Shown: one piece after another, positions 1-9,984 of the stretch
Layout of the letters: the number at the start of each line of letters is the position of its first letter
Numbering within the stretch: position 1 is the stretch's first letter
Assembly (NCBI GenBank): GCA_002341185.1
Contig: DDNP01000020.1
Span: 1 to 64,000 of the forward strand
DNA length: 64,000 nucleotides
Source of the DNA: Candidatus Neomicrothrix sp. UBA2517
Lineage (GTDB): Bacteria; Actinomycetota; Acidimicrobiia; Acidimicrobiales; UBA8592
Reading direction: 5' to 3'
Notes under the pieces: generated by a model
Seen by the model: only the letters and a program-made list of their open reading frames with translations
What the model was told of the DNA's origin: nothing
The model's database searches: none
Translations under genes and position numbers: made by a program

Positions 1-40
1 GCTTGGAAGGCTGAGGTTCTAGCCTTTGAACTACACCCGC
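1..40 (-). tRNA. tRNA-Gly (anticodon UCC), 3' part outside the window
   Basis: On the minus strand the sequence starts GCGGGTGTAGTTCA, a typical tRNA-Gly acceptor and D-arm start. The anticodon arm reads CCTTCCAA, giving anticodon UCC. Only the first 40 bases (5' half to the anticodon arm) lie in the window; the T arm and 3' end are off the left edge. It is divergent from trigger factor. The D-loop looks slightly variant (TTCAAAGGCTAGAA). Confidence 0.85.
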
Positions 41-147
41 AGGCATTTAGATAGTATCGGGTTTTTATCACTTTTGTTAGAAAGAAGATTCAGAAATCAT
101 CCTGAAGCAGGATGAGAGCATCCAACAAGCGGATACACTTTCGGTCT

Positions 148-1641
148 GTGAATAGTTCTGTTAAAAGTCTTGAAGACAACAAAGTAGAAATTAATATCGA
201 AGTCCCTGAGGATGCGATAGAAATCGCAATAGATGAGGCTTTTAAAAAACTAGCCAAGGAAGTCAAAGTGCCAGGGTTCCGACAAGGAAAGGCACCAAGA
301 AAAGTCCTTGAGTCTAAATTCGGAAATGAATATGCCAGAAGCGAAGCTCTAAATGACATTGTGGGGGAAGTCTATTTCCAAGCTATCAATGAACATGAAT
401 TAGATGTTATAGCGCAACCTGAAATTGAGATACTTCAAGGGCAGGAGTCGGGCCCAGTTGTTTTTGAAGCAACTGTAGAGGTCAGACCTTCAGTAGAGGT
501 TAAAGGATATAGTGACTTAGAAATAGAAGTACTCAGTCCGAAAGTAAGTCAAGAAGAAATAGACGAGAGCGTTAACCGGCTACTTGAACAAGCTTCTGAG
601 AGAAATGAAGTTAATCGACCAGCGGAAATGGGTGATTTCGTAACGATGGACTTATCTGGATCCATTAATGGCGAAGTTGAAGAAAGCCTTACTGCTGAAG
701 GATTTGTTTTTGAGGTTGGCTCATCATTCATTATTGAAGAAATCAACAACTCTCTAGTAGGTGCGGAAGTTGCACAAGAAATAAAATTCGGGGGCCCGCA
801 CCCTTCAGAAGAAGAAGCAGAGCTAGCCTTTGTTGCGAAGATTATTAATATTGAAGAGAAAATCCTGCCAGAATTAACTGACGAACTTGTCGCAGAACTG
901 TCAGAATTTGAAACCGTCGAAATGCTTCTCGAGGATACGGAAGTACGGATGGGCGAATCGAAAAGAAACCAGTTGCCTGGTCACGTAACATCAAAGATGC
1001 TTGAAGCACTGTCTGAATTGGTCAAAGATGAAATCCCAGAGCCGCTAATACAGGAACAGACTCAGCAGCAAGTCCAAGATATGGCAATGCGTATGGCTCA
1101 ACAGGGAATGCAATTTGAGCAATTTTTGCAAGCAACGAATCAATCGATTGAAGATATCGTTACGAACCTAAGAGAGCCAGCTGAACAAGCGGTTAAAACT
1201 GACTTAGCGCTGAGAGCTATAGCTGACTCAGAATCGATTGAAATCCTTGAGAATGATATTGAGAATGAGATAGAAAATATCGCCAAACAATACGCTTTAC
1301 AAGCAGCAATTCAAGCCGAAGAAATTAACTTTGATGCTGAAATGACACCAGAAGAAGTAGATCACCAGCTAGCTTCTCGGATAGAAACAGAAAAGATGAA
1401 CCTAGCAAAATCTTTAGCAGAAAATGGGCAAATTCGCATTCTGAAAGCGGATTTGCGCAAACAGAAAGCGCTAAAATTTGTAGAAGAAACGGTTAAAATA
1501 AAAGATGAAAATGGAAACGAAATTGATAACAAAGAAATCTTCGGTGAAAACACAGAAATTGATCCCGATTTGAGTCAAAATAGTAATAACCCCGATGAGA
1601 CCAACCCCAAGGAAGAGGATCCAAGTGAGTCAGATGATTGA
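148..1641 (+). CDS. tig: Trigger factor, ribosome-bound chaperone and peptidyl-prolyl isomerase
   Basis: Trigger factor binds ribosomal protein L23 at the exit tunnel and shields nascent chains. The ribosome-binding signature GFRQGKAP lies about 43 residues into the protein. A FKBP-like isomerase domain follows (roughly residues 155-235), then a long helical C-terminal chaperone domain. The last about 35 residues are very acidic and low-complexity (Asp/Glu/Asn/Pro rich). At about 497 residues it is longer than the usual 430-470. The frame is open from an ATG at 112, but the family start SSVKSLEDNKV favours the GTG at 148; neither has a strong ribosome-binding site. It overlaps clpP and begins the tig-clpP-clpX-folC run. 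Confidence 0.93.
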   Translation: MNSSVKSLEDNKVEINIEVPEDAIEIAIDEAFKKLAKEVKVPGFRQGKAPRKVLESKFGNEYARSEALNDIVGEVYFQAINEHELDVIAQPEIEILQGQESGPVVFEATVEVRPSVEVKGYSDLEIEVLSPKVSQEEIDESVNRLLEQASERNEVNRPAEMGDFVTMDLSGSINGEVEESLTAEGFVFEVGSSFIIEEINNSLVGAEVAQEIKFGGPHPSEEEAELAFVAKIINIEEKILPELTDELVAELSEFETVEMLLEDTEVRMGESKRNQLPGHVTSKMLEALSELVKDEIPEPLIQEQTQQQVQDMAMRMAQQGMQFEQFLQATNQSIEDIVTNLREPAEQAVKTDLALRAIADSESIEILENDIENEIENIAKQYALQAAIQAEEINFDAEMTPEEVDHQLASRIETEKMNLAKSLAENGQIRILKADLRKQKALKFVEETVKIKDENGNEIDNKEIFGENTEIDPDLSQNSNNPDETNPKEEDPSESDD

Positions 1642-2269
1642 TGGACCAACCAGTTACCTAGTTCCAACTGTAGTGGAGCAAACTAATAGAGGCGAAAGAG
1701 GATACGACCTCTATTCAAAACTGTTGAAAGAGAACATCATTTTTATAGGTACTCCGATTGATGATGGAATCGCAAATTTAGTTTGCGCCCAACTACTTCA
1801 TTTAGAATCAGAAAATCCTGATAAAGATATAAGTCTTTATATCAATTCTCCTGGTGGAAATATCAACTCGGTTTTTGCAATTTATGACACTATGTCATAT
1901 ATCAAACCTCAAGTAGCAACAATCTGTTACGGGCAGGCCGTAGCTGCTGCTGCTGTCCTTCTAGCTGCAGGAACTACAGGAAAGAGGCTTGCTCTGCCGC
2001 ATTCTCGAATCCTCATTCACCAACCATATGCCGGAGCGCAGGGTCAAGTATCTGATCTTGAGATCGCTTCCAGAGAGATCCAAAGACTAAAAAACCAATT
2101 AGAAGAAGTTCTCGCAACACACACTGGACAAACAGTTGAGCAAATCCGCCTCGACACCGACCGAGATAATATTATGGACGCATATGAAGCTAAAGAATAT
2201 GGGATAATTGACGAGGTGATTAATTCACGCGCAAATGTCGATAATGCAGGTCCGATATCGGCCGTTTAG
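1625..2269 (+). CDS. clpP: ClpP-family protease subunit lacking the catalytic serine (ClpR-like)
   Basis: About 214 residues with the complete ClpP fold, closest in sequence style to actinobacterial ClpP2. The nucleophile motif, normally GQAAS followed by small residues, reads GQAVA here, so the catalytic serine is alanine (residue 107, codon GCT at 1943-1945). The catalytic histidine (LIHQP) and the downstream TDRD aspartate motif remain. The GTG at 1625 is chosen because GGAAGAGG sits at 1611-1618, six bases upstream; the ATG at 1634 is the alternative. It overlaps the tig stop and is followed by clpX, so it probably forms part of the ClpXP complex as a non-proteolytic or structural subunit with another ClpP elsewhere. 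That partnership is inference. Confidence 0.9.
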   Translation: MSQMIDGPTSYLVPTVVEQTNRGERGYDLYSKLLKENIIFIGTPIDDGIANLVCAQLLHLESENPDKDISLYINSPGGNINSVFAIYDTMSYIKPQVATICYGQAVAAAAVLLAAGTTGKRLALPHSRILIHQPYAGAQGQVSDLEIASREIQRLKNQLEEVLATHTGQTVEQIRLDTDRDNIMDAYEAKEYGIIDEVINSRANVDNAGPISAV

Positions 2270-2289
2270 TAGAATAAGGGGGAACAGAA

Positions 2290-3546
<1,257 letters not shown>

Positions 3547-3571
3547 GCTTCTTAGCCTTTACCTACTGACA

Positions 3572-4876
3572 ATGAATTTCGAGGAATCCATATATTTTCT
3601 TAATAGCCATATTAATCGCTCATTAACGAGAGAAAAGATTGACGATAGCGCACTAGATAACATGCGCATCTTGGCTGAAGCTATAGGTAATCCTCAATCT
3701 GACTTTCCGACTATTCATATAACTGGAACTAACGGAAAAGGGTCAACTTCTGCTTTAATTTCCAAACTCTTAATGTCTATGGGACTTAATGTTGGAACCT
3801 ACTGTTCGCCGCACGTGAGCTCAATAACCGAAAGAATTCAACTTAATACTGAACCGATATCTAAAGAAGAATTTTCAGAACTAGTTCAACATTTGAAATT
3901 GGCAACGTCAATGTTAAATATAACTCCAAGCTGGTTTGAGCTTATGACAGCTGCGGCTTTTGAGTGTTTCGCTAATAATGCAGTTGACGTTGGGGTTATA
4001 GAGGTTGGTATGCTGGGCCGTTTTGATGCTACGAATATCGCCGATGCCAAAGTAGCAGTAATTACGAATGTGGGATACGACCACACTGATGGGAAAGAGG
4101 GATGGAAAGAACGGCTTGCCTGGGAAAAAGCGGGGATCATCAAAACAGATACGCTTTTATGCCTAGGCGAAATAGATCAGGAGATAGAAAGAGTGATCCT
4201 TAACGAAGCTTCATCGAAAATACTACGAAGAGAGATTGACTTTGCATGCACAGAAAATGACTTAGCTGTTGGGGGAAGACATATCTCTGTAAGGATAAAT
4301 GATGTACTTTACGACAATATTTTCCTATCGCAACACGGTATTCACCAAGGCCAAAATGCCGCAATAGCTCTTTCAGGCGCACAGGCATTTCTGGGGATAG
4401 AGATACCGAAGCAAATAGTCGAAGAGTCTTTTGCGGATATATCTCTACCAGGGCGATTCGAAATCATATCGAACGAACCACTAGTAATTCTTGACGGAGC
4501 TCACAATCCACCGGGTGCACTTGCAGCAGCCCAAACTTTCCAAAGTAGTTTTAATCTAACTGGCAAACGAACTTTGATAGTAGGTATGACCGAAGAAAAG
4601 GATGCTGACTGGATGCTAGGAAATCTAAATGCATCTACATTCGATTCAATAATTGCTACGGAAGCGTCCGTACCGGGGTCAATGCCATCTGATCAACTAG
4701 CCGCTGTGGCATTAAATCATTCTTCAAATGTTATCGCTCACCCTAATCCGGAAGAGGCCCTTCTCGAAGCAATGATGAGTTCTGGCGAAAATGATATAAT
4801 TTTTGGTACTGGATCTATGTATCTGGTTGGCGCTCTTCGTGAAGCTAGCCAGAAGCTAAAGTCGGAACAAAATTAG
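3572..4876 (+). CDS. folC: Folylpolyglutamate synthase / dihydrofolate synthase (Mur ligase family)
   Basis: Adds glutamates to folates (and may couple dihydropteroate to glutamate) using ATP. The Mur-ligase P-loop reads GTNGKGSTS near residue 50. Downstream are the NVGYDHTD and EKAGIIK blocks and a C-terminal LDGAHNPPG motif. The open frame extends upstream into clpX, but the ATG at 3572 gives an N-terminus of family length (about 434 residues), 25 bases after clpX stops. folC after clpX is a common bacterial arrangement. Confidence 0.92.
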   Translation: MNFEESIYFLNSHINRSLTREKIDDSALDNMRILAEAIGNPQSDFPTIHITGTNGKGSTSALISKLLMSMGLNVGTYCSPHVSSITERIQLNTEPISKEEFSELVQHLKLATSMLNITPSWFELMTAAAFECFANNAVDVGVIEVGMLGRFDATNIADAKVAVITNVGYDHTDGKEGWKERLAWEKAGIIKTDTLLCLGEIDQEIERVILNEASSKILRREIDFACTENDLAVGGRHISVRINDVLYDNIFLSQHGIHQGQNAAIALSGAQAFLGIEIPKQIVEESFADISLPGRFEIISNEPLVILDGAHNPPGALAAAQTFQSSFNLTGKRTLIVGMTEEKDADWMLGNLNASTFDSIIATEASVPGSMPSDQLAAVALNHSSNVIAHPNPEEALLEAMMSSGENDIIFGTGSMYLVGALREASQKLKSEQN

Positions 4877-4899
4877 AATCAATCAGATAGAATTTTGTT

Positions 4900-5301
4900 A
4901 TGAATAAAACTTTAGTACTTTGTAAGCCAGACGCAGTTGAACGAAATCTAATCGGAGAAATAATTACTCGGTTTGAGAAAAAAGGGCTTACGATATCAGC
5001 TCTGCAAATGCTCATAATCGGACCCGAATTAGCTGAAAAGCATTATGCCGAACACGTCGGAAAACCTTTCTATAATGACTTAGTTGAATTTATTGGACGG
5101 TCGCCTGCGGTAGCGATGATCATCGAAGGTCCTGAAAACACTTGGGAAATCGTTCGTAAAATGATGGGAGCGACAAATGCTGCTCAGGCTGAACCAGGAA
5201 CAATAAGAGGGGATTTTAGCGCTCTCTTCACCGAGAATCTTGTTCATGGCTCCGATTCAGCGGAATCTGCAGAGAGGGAAATTGCTATCTTTTTTGGATA
5301 G
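4900..5301 (+). CDS. ndk: Nucleoside diphosphate kinase
   Basis: Transfers the gamma phosphate from ATP to nucleoside diphosphates through a phosphohistidine. The signature NLVHGSDSAESAEREI near the C-terminus contains the catalytic histidine. The N-terminus reads TLVLCKPDAVERN, typical of the family. Length of 133 residues is normal. It follows folC by 23 bases and is the last gene of this run before the mreB promoter region. Confidence 0.97.
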   Translation: MNKTLVLCKPDAVERNLIGEIITRFEKKGLTISALQMLIIGPELAEKHYAEHVGKPFYNDLVEFIGRSPAVAMIIEGPENTWEIVRKMMGATNAAQAEPGTIRGDFSALFTENLVHGSDSAESAEREIAIFFG

Positions 5302-5327
5302 GAAATCCTTCAACATTTGAGGGTGCA

Positions 5328-5355
5328 TTGCACTTTTCGTATGAAGTCGTAGAAT
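5328..5355 (+). promoter_or_regulatory. Candidate sigma-70 promoter for the mreB operon
   Basis: TTGCAC at 5328-5333 and TAGAAT at 5350-5355 are separated by 16 bases in the 126-base gap between ndk and mreB. Both hexamers match the vegetative consensus at four or more positions. It would drive mreB-mreC-mreD-mrdA-rodA. The call rests on motif spacing only. Confidence 0.45.
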
Positions 5356-5407
5356 AAATATGCGGAAAGAGGCTCGTTCTTTCATACAGTTTAGAGAGGC
5401 ATAAAAA

Positions 5408-5428
5408 ATGAAACAAGGAAGTTTCTAA
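5408..5428 (+). other. Possible six-codon leader ORF coupled to mreB
   Basis: ATG AAA CAA GGA AGT TTC TAA encodes MKQGSF. Its TAA overlaps the mreB ATG (TAATG), and its codons contain the AAGGAAG sequence that would be the mreB ribosome-binding site. GAGAGG lies upstream as a possible ribosome-binding site of its own. It may be a coupling leader or chance. Confidence 0.25.
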
Positions 5429-6456
5429 TGGCTTCAATATTAGGCGTCATGGGAAGAGACATGGCAGTAGATCTTGGGACTGCTAATACTTTGGTTTACG
5501 TAAGAGGCGAAGGAATCGTCTTGAACGAGCCTTCCGTGGTAGCTATTGATATCAGAGACGGATCGGCCTTGGCTGTCGGCTCTGATGCAAAAAGAATGAT
5601 CGGAAGAACTCCAAGTCATATCCAAGCGTCACGTCCTTTGAGAGATGGCGTCATCGCAGATTTCGATATGTGCGAACAGATGCTTCGCCACTTCATTGAA
5701 AAAGTTCATCAAAGTAGACTTGCGAAACCACGAATGGTCATCTGTGTTCCCTCTGGAATAACTGGCGTTGAACAACGCGCTGTTCAAGAAGCTGCGGAAT
5801 TCGCTGGAGCGCGAAAGCCCGCATATATCATTGAAGAACCTATGGCAGCTGCCATAGGGTCTGGAATGAAAATTCAAGACCCAAGCGGAAACATGATTGT
5901 AGACATTGGCGGAGGGACAACTGAGGTCGCCGTTATTTCGTTGGGCGGAGTAGTTGCAAACAAATCTGTGCGCGTTGGGGGAGATGAATTAGATAACTCG
6001 ATTATCCAATTCATCAAAAAGGAATACAGTGTTGCTTTGGGAGTAAGAACCGCTGAAGAGCTCAAAATTAAACTTGCTAGTGCATGGTCAACTGAAGAAC
6101 TATTTGCAGAAGTACGCGGAAGGGACCTGATAACAGGTTTGCCTAAAACGATTGTTACTTCAACTTCTGAAGTGCGTGAAGCAATAGCTGAACCGCTTTC
6201 GGCGATTCTGGATGCAGTTAAGATGACACTCGATGTAACCCCTCCAGAGTTAGCAGCTGACATTATGGGGAAGGGAATCATGCTCGCCGGAGGTGGAGCC
6301 TTGCTGACTGGAATGCCTGAATGTGTAGCCCATGAAACTGGAATGCCGGTATGTGTTTCTCCAAATCCGCTCCATGCAGTTGCATTGGGTTCCGGAAAAT
6401 CCTTAGAGGCTTTTGACTCACTAAAAGGAGTACTCTTCACCTCAACTCAAATGTAA
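5428..6456 (+). CDS. mreB: Rod shape-determining protein MreB (bacterial actin)
   Basis: Actin-fold ATPase that forms membrane-associated filaments and guides lateral wall synthesis. Phosphate 1 motif DLGTANTLVYV is near residue 15, phosphate 2 is DIGGGTTEVAVIS, and the adenosine motif is AGGGALL. The length of 342 residues fits MreB. AAGGAAG precedes the ATG. It is first of the five-gene elongasome operon mreB-mreC-mreD-mrdA-rodA, which indicates a rod-shaped cell. Confidence 0.97.
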   Translation: MASILGVMGRDMAVDLGTANTLVYVRGEGIVLNEPSVVAIDIRDGSALAVGSDAKRMIGRTPSHIQASRPLRDGVIADFDMCEQMLRHFIEKVHQSRLAKPRMVICVPSGITGVEQRAVQEAAEFAGARKPAYIIEEPMAAAIGSGMKIQDPSGNMIVDIGGGTTEVAVISLGGVVANKSVRVGGDELDNSIIQFIKKEYSVALGVRTAEELKIKLASAWSTEELFAEVRGRDLITGLPKTIVTSTSEVREAIAEPLSAILDAVKMTLDVTPPELAADIMGKGIMLAGGGALLTGMPECVAHETGMPVCVSPNPLHAVALGSGKSLEAFDSLKGVLFTSTQM

Positions 6457-6470
6457 GAGGGGAGACTTAG

Positions 6471-7331
6471 ATGGCCGTGCCACAACGAAGCAGTGGCTCC
6501 AGATTTACACTCGCAATTCTTTTGCTAATTTCAGTGACTCTAATTTCGCTTGATGCACGAGGATACGAACCGTTAGCTAATCTCCGTAAAGCTTCAACAG
6601 CCATATTGCAACCTTTCAGAAATATTGCTAGTACAGTTTTCGATCCGATAGGTGACGCGTGGAAATCTCTTTCCGAAGGAGATTCATTAGAAAAAGAAAA
6701 TGCTCTTCTTCGAGGGCAACTAAGCGAGCTCTTAGACTATCGTGTGACGACTGAAGGGGCTGTCGAAGAGCTGAAAGCATTACGAACCCAGCTAGATCTT
6801 GAGAATCTAGGAGGGCAGGAAACAATTGTCGCAGAAATAACGGCTCGCTCAGTATCAAATTTTGATCCATACATAATTGAAATTGGGAAAGGCACTCAAA
6901 ACGGAATTAAGGATGGAATGGCTGTAGTTTCAGTTGGTGGTTTAATTGGGCGAATAGAGGATCCAGGATTAAGGACTTCTCGTGTTCGGCTTATTACTGA
7001 CCCAAACGTCAATATAGGAGTATTGGCTGTCGGGACAAATGAGGTAGGGATTCTAAGCGGTGGAGGTATTAACCAGCCCTTATATGTGTTAAACGGTATT
7101 CCAGTTTCTGCTGATATAGAAATTGGATCAATTATGGTAACTAGTGGATCGGAACGAAGCCCCTATCCAGGTGGATTTGCCGTCGGAACTATTTTGGAAA
7201 TTGTTGTTGACGAGATAAACCTCGAAAAGGAGTTAATTGTTGCCCCTACAGGACAACTTGAGAATCTGGAATTTGTGACAGTTATTCTATATCAGCCACC
7301 TTCATCAGAAGTAGGAAGTAATAGTAAGTGA
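6471..7331 (+). CDS. mreC: Rod shape-determining protein MreC
   Basis: Periplasmic elongasome scaffold anchored by one N-terminal membrane segment (about residues 11-27). A coiled-coil stretch near residues 70-105 (leucine-rich, LEKENALLRGQLSELL) follows, then the beta-rich MreC core with GIKDGMAVV and LITDPNVNIGVL blocks. 286 residues is normal. GAGGGGAG precedes the ATG. It overlaps mreD by four bases (GTGA), so the two are translationally coupled. Confidence 0.93.
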   Translation: MAVPQRSSGSRFTLAILLLISVTLISLDARGYEPLANLRKASTAILQPFRNIASTVFDPIGDAWKSLSEGDSLEKENALLRGQLSELLDYRVTTEGAVEELKALRTQLDLENLGGQETIVAEITARSVSNFDPYIIEIGKGTQNGIKDGMAVVSVGGLIGRIEDPGLRTSRVRLITDPNVNIGVLAVGTNEVGILSGGGINQPLYVLNGIPVSADIEIGSIMVTSGSERSPYPGGFAVGTILEIVVDEINLEKELIVAPTGQLENLEFVTVILYQPPSSEVGSNSK

Positions 7332-7861
7332 GTATCGTACGCGTGGCTAAAGCAACTCTAGTTCTGTTTATTCTTCTAGTACTTCAACTCGAGCTGTTTG
7401 CCAATATCCGATTCTTTGGAGTAATGCCGGAAATCATGTTGGGAGCAGCAGTAGCTTCAGGATGGCATGCTGGTCCGAGAGACGGGGCTGTATTAGGATT
7501 TGTCAGTGGTTTTCTTATCGATCTTTATTTGGCGACTCCTTTAGGTTTAAGCGCCTTGAGCTATGCACTGATCAGTTATGTGATCGGAATAGTTTCGGAA
7601 CTGATCGCAGAAGACGTCGAAAAGATCGTTCGCTCAGTAATCTCACTGGTTGGGATAGTACTAGGTTTAGTAATTTTCGTTGTGTTCGGGGAGCTCATTG
7701 CAGAGCCCAATCTTTACAATAAAAATTTCGGAAAAATTCTAGTTGTAGGGGGTTTATACACGGGTCTCTTTATTCGGCCGCTTCATTTTTTCATGGAGTG
7801 GGTTTTTCATCAGAACAACTATCAAAACAACCAGTTTGCGATGAGCAGAGTGCGAAGATAA
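7328..7861 (+). CDS. mreD: Rod shape-determining protein MreD
   Basis: Small integral membrane protein of the elongasome. 177 residues, strongly hydrophobic, with about five predicted membrane segments. The GPRDGAVLGFVSGFLIDLY stretch fits the conserved MreD core. It starts at a GTG overlapping the mreC stop. Assignment rests on hydrophobic profile and position between mreC and the PBP2 gene. Confidence 0.87.
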   Translation: MSIVRVAKATLVLFILLVLQLELFANIRFFGVMPEIMLGAAVASGWHAGPRDGAVLGFVSGFLIDLYLATPLGLSALSYALISYVIGIVSELIAEDVEKIVRSVISLVGIVLGLVIFVVFGELIAEPNLYNKNFGKILVVGGLYTGLFIRPLHFFMEWVFHQNNYQNNQFAMSRVRR

Positions 7862-7872
7862 TAGGATAAACG

Positions 7873-9984
7873 ATGTCAGTTGCTTCAAAGTACCTTCCGC
7901 AGTCTCACAGGCTAAGACTTGCTGTCCTTGCAGCAGTTGCTATTTCGCTTTTCGTGCCACTAATTGCCAGACTTTGGTATCTGCAAGTAATTAAAGAGAC
8001 AGCATTTGTGGAACGTGCGGCTGATAACACGACAGAAACGATTATTGAACTTGCGCCGCGTGGAAGAATCTTAGATGCAAAGGGCAGAGTTTTGGTTGAC
8101 AACCGAGCGTCTATTCTGGTCACCATAGATAAGGAAGAAATGGCTTCAGTGGCAAGTGATGACTTACAAGAATTGTTCTTTGACTTAGCTACGGAAATAA
8201 GCCGTTCAGGAAATCTTACTAAAGTCCCACAAATCGAAGCCGCATATCGTTCTAATAGGTACGGCCCTTTCGCTGAGGTTCCAGTAGTCCAAGATATTTC
8301 TGAAGAGCTACAAATTTATCTTGCAGAGTATTCTTATAGATTTCCAGGTGTGAAGACAACAGTCACGACAGTTCGGGATTACCCGTATGGTTCTCTTGCA
8401 GCGCATATTCTCGGCTACGTCGGCCTATTAAGCGAAGATGAAATGTCTTCTGTTGCTCTTAAACAAAAAACTTATTTGGCGAATGATGAAATCGGTAAAA
8501 GTGGTATCGAACTTTTCTATGAAGATGCATTAAGAGGAACACCTGGCAGAAAGGTAGTGACCGTAGACAAATTTAATAATATTCTTGAGATAAACGAAGA
8601 AATTCCAGCTAAAGCTGGAAGTGATGTTCAGCTAACTATTGATATAGATCTTCAAGCGTTAGCAGAGCAGGAACTAGCTAGGGGGTTAGCTTTAGCTAAA
8701 CAGCAGCCAACGAAATTCGAAGAAGAGGGCGTTGTGATCTTTAATGCACCTGCCGGGGCAATGGTAGTGATGGACCCTAGAGATGGCTCTATATTAGCTA
8801 TGGCTTCACACCCAACATTTGATCCAGAGTTATTCGTATCAGGTATTAGCCAAGACGATTTTGACGAGTTAACAGATCCGGGTAATTTCCTACCCCTTCT
8901 AAATAGAGCGATACAGGGAACATACCCACCGGGTTCAACCTTCAAACCTTTCACCGCATACGCAGCGTTAGATACTGGCCTTATAGGATCTCGTGGCATT
9001 TTGGGTATCAACGACTTGTTTTACGATGAAGGAGTATTCCTAATACCAAATTGTGAGGGTGGAACTTGTAGGTTTCAAAATGCAGGTGAGGCAGCTTATG
9101 GAGATGTCGATTTGAGGTTAGCTTTGACATACTCCTCGGATGTTTATTTCTATAACCTAGCTGCAAGCTTTGATATCCTTCCAGGGTTTGACTTGGAATC
9201 GGTTCAAGTTGCAGCCACATCTTTTGGCTACGGAAGCAGGACTGGTGTAACTCTTGCAAGTGAAGGTAGTGGCCGAATACCTACTCCAGCTTCTAGGCGC
9301 GAAGCGTACCGCGAAAACCCAGAAGCCTTCCTGACAGGGTCATGGTTGACAGGCGATACTCTAAATACTTCGATAGGGCAGGGTGATGTTCTAGCAACGC
9401 CCCTGCAAATTGTTAATTCGTACTCTGCTTTAGTTAATGGAGGGACGCTTTTTGCACCCAATCTAGGAGATCGTATCCTTAACCCAATAACAGGGGAAAC
9501 AGAAGTAGAATTCGCACCAAGAGTGTTGAAAGAAATATACTTGCCCGATTCATTCTCGGACCCGATACTTGAAGGGCTTGCTGGGGTAACTACTTGGCGC
9601 TCCGACATAGGAACCGAAGGTACTGCGTATGGTGCCTTTAAAGATTTCCCTCATGACCTTTGGCCTGTTTCTGGAAAGACAGGCACATCTGAAAAACAAG
9701 TAGAGAATGCTTTAATCGCTGATTATGGTTTATTTGTTGCTTGGGGGCCTAACCCAGAACCAGAGTACGTTGCAGCAGTTGTTCTTGAGGAATCTGGATT
9801 TGGTGGTCAGGTTGCTGCTCCAGTAATCAGGAGACTTTTCGAGAGAGTAGCAACTGACAATGTGCCATCATATCTAAGCCAAGCTGAGAAAGATAAACTA
9901 GCGAAGGAACTAGTGACTCGTTCGGCTCTAAATCCCGAAATAGAAACAGAAGAAATCCAAAATCAGGAAAGAAGCGAGTCATGA
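7873..9984 (+). CDS. mrdA: Penicillin-binding protein 2 (elongasome transpeptidase)
   Basis: Class B PBP that cross-links peptidoglycan during elongation, paired with RodA. One N-terminal membrane segment (about residues 17-35), a dimerisation/pedestal region, then the transpeptidase domain. The catalytic STFK is in PPGSTFKPF, the second motif is SSD (variant of SxN) in TYSSDVYFYN, and the third is KTG in SGKTGTSEK. 703 residues is somewhat long for the family. It overlaps rodA by four bases (ATGA). Confidence 0.94.
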   Translation: MSVASKYLPQSHRLRLAVLAAVAISLFVPLIARLWYLQVIKETAFVERAADNTTETIIELAPRGRILDAKGRVLVDNRASILVTIDKEEMASVASDDLQELFFDLATEISRSGNLTKVPQIEAAYRSNRYGPFAEVPVVQDISEELQIYLAEYSYRFPGVKTTVTTVRDYPYGSLAAHILGYVGLLSEDEMSSVALKQKTYLANDEIGKSGIELFYEDALRGTPGRKVVTVDKFNNILEINEEIPAKAGSDVQLTIDIDLQALAEQELARGLALAKQQPTKFEEEGVVIFNAPAGAMVVMDPRDGSILAMASHPTFDPELFVSGISQDDFDELTDPGNFLPLLNRAIQGTYPPGSTFKPFTAYAALDTGLIGSRGILGINDLFYDEGVFLIPNCEGGTCRFQNAGEAAYGDVDLRLALTYSSDVYFYNLAASFDILPGFDLESVQVAATSFGYGSRTGVTLASEGSGRIPTPASRREAYRENPEAFLTGSWLTGDTLNTSIGQGDVLATPLQIVNSYSALVNGGTLFAPNLGDRILNPITGETEVEFAPRVLKEIYLPDSFSDPILEGLAGVTTWRSDIGTEGTAYGAFKDFPHDLWPVSGKTGTSEKQVENALIADYGLFVAWGPNPEPEYVAAVVLEESGFGGQVAAPVIRRLFERVATDNVPSYLSQAEKDKLAKELVTRSALNPEIETEEIQNQERSES

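Noticed and set aside
112..147. Trigger factor start at ATG 112
   Set aside because: The extra 12 residues are not part of the family N-terminus and no ribosome-binding site fits; GTG 148 gives the conserved start, though this is not certain.
5874..6440. Long minus-strand open frame (188 codons) inside mreB
   Set aside because: It is a frame shadow of mreB with low-complexity Ser/Ala/Pro content and no family match.
7873..9984. SSD instead of SxN in PBP2 as a defect
   Set aside because: This variant occurs in MrdA-type PBPs, so it is not treated as abnormal.
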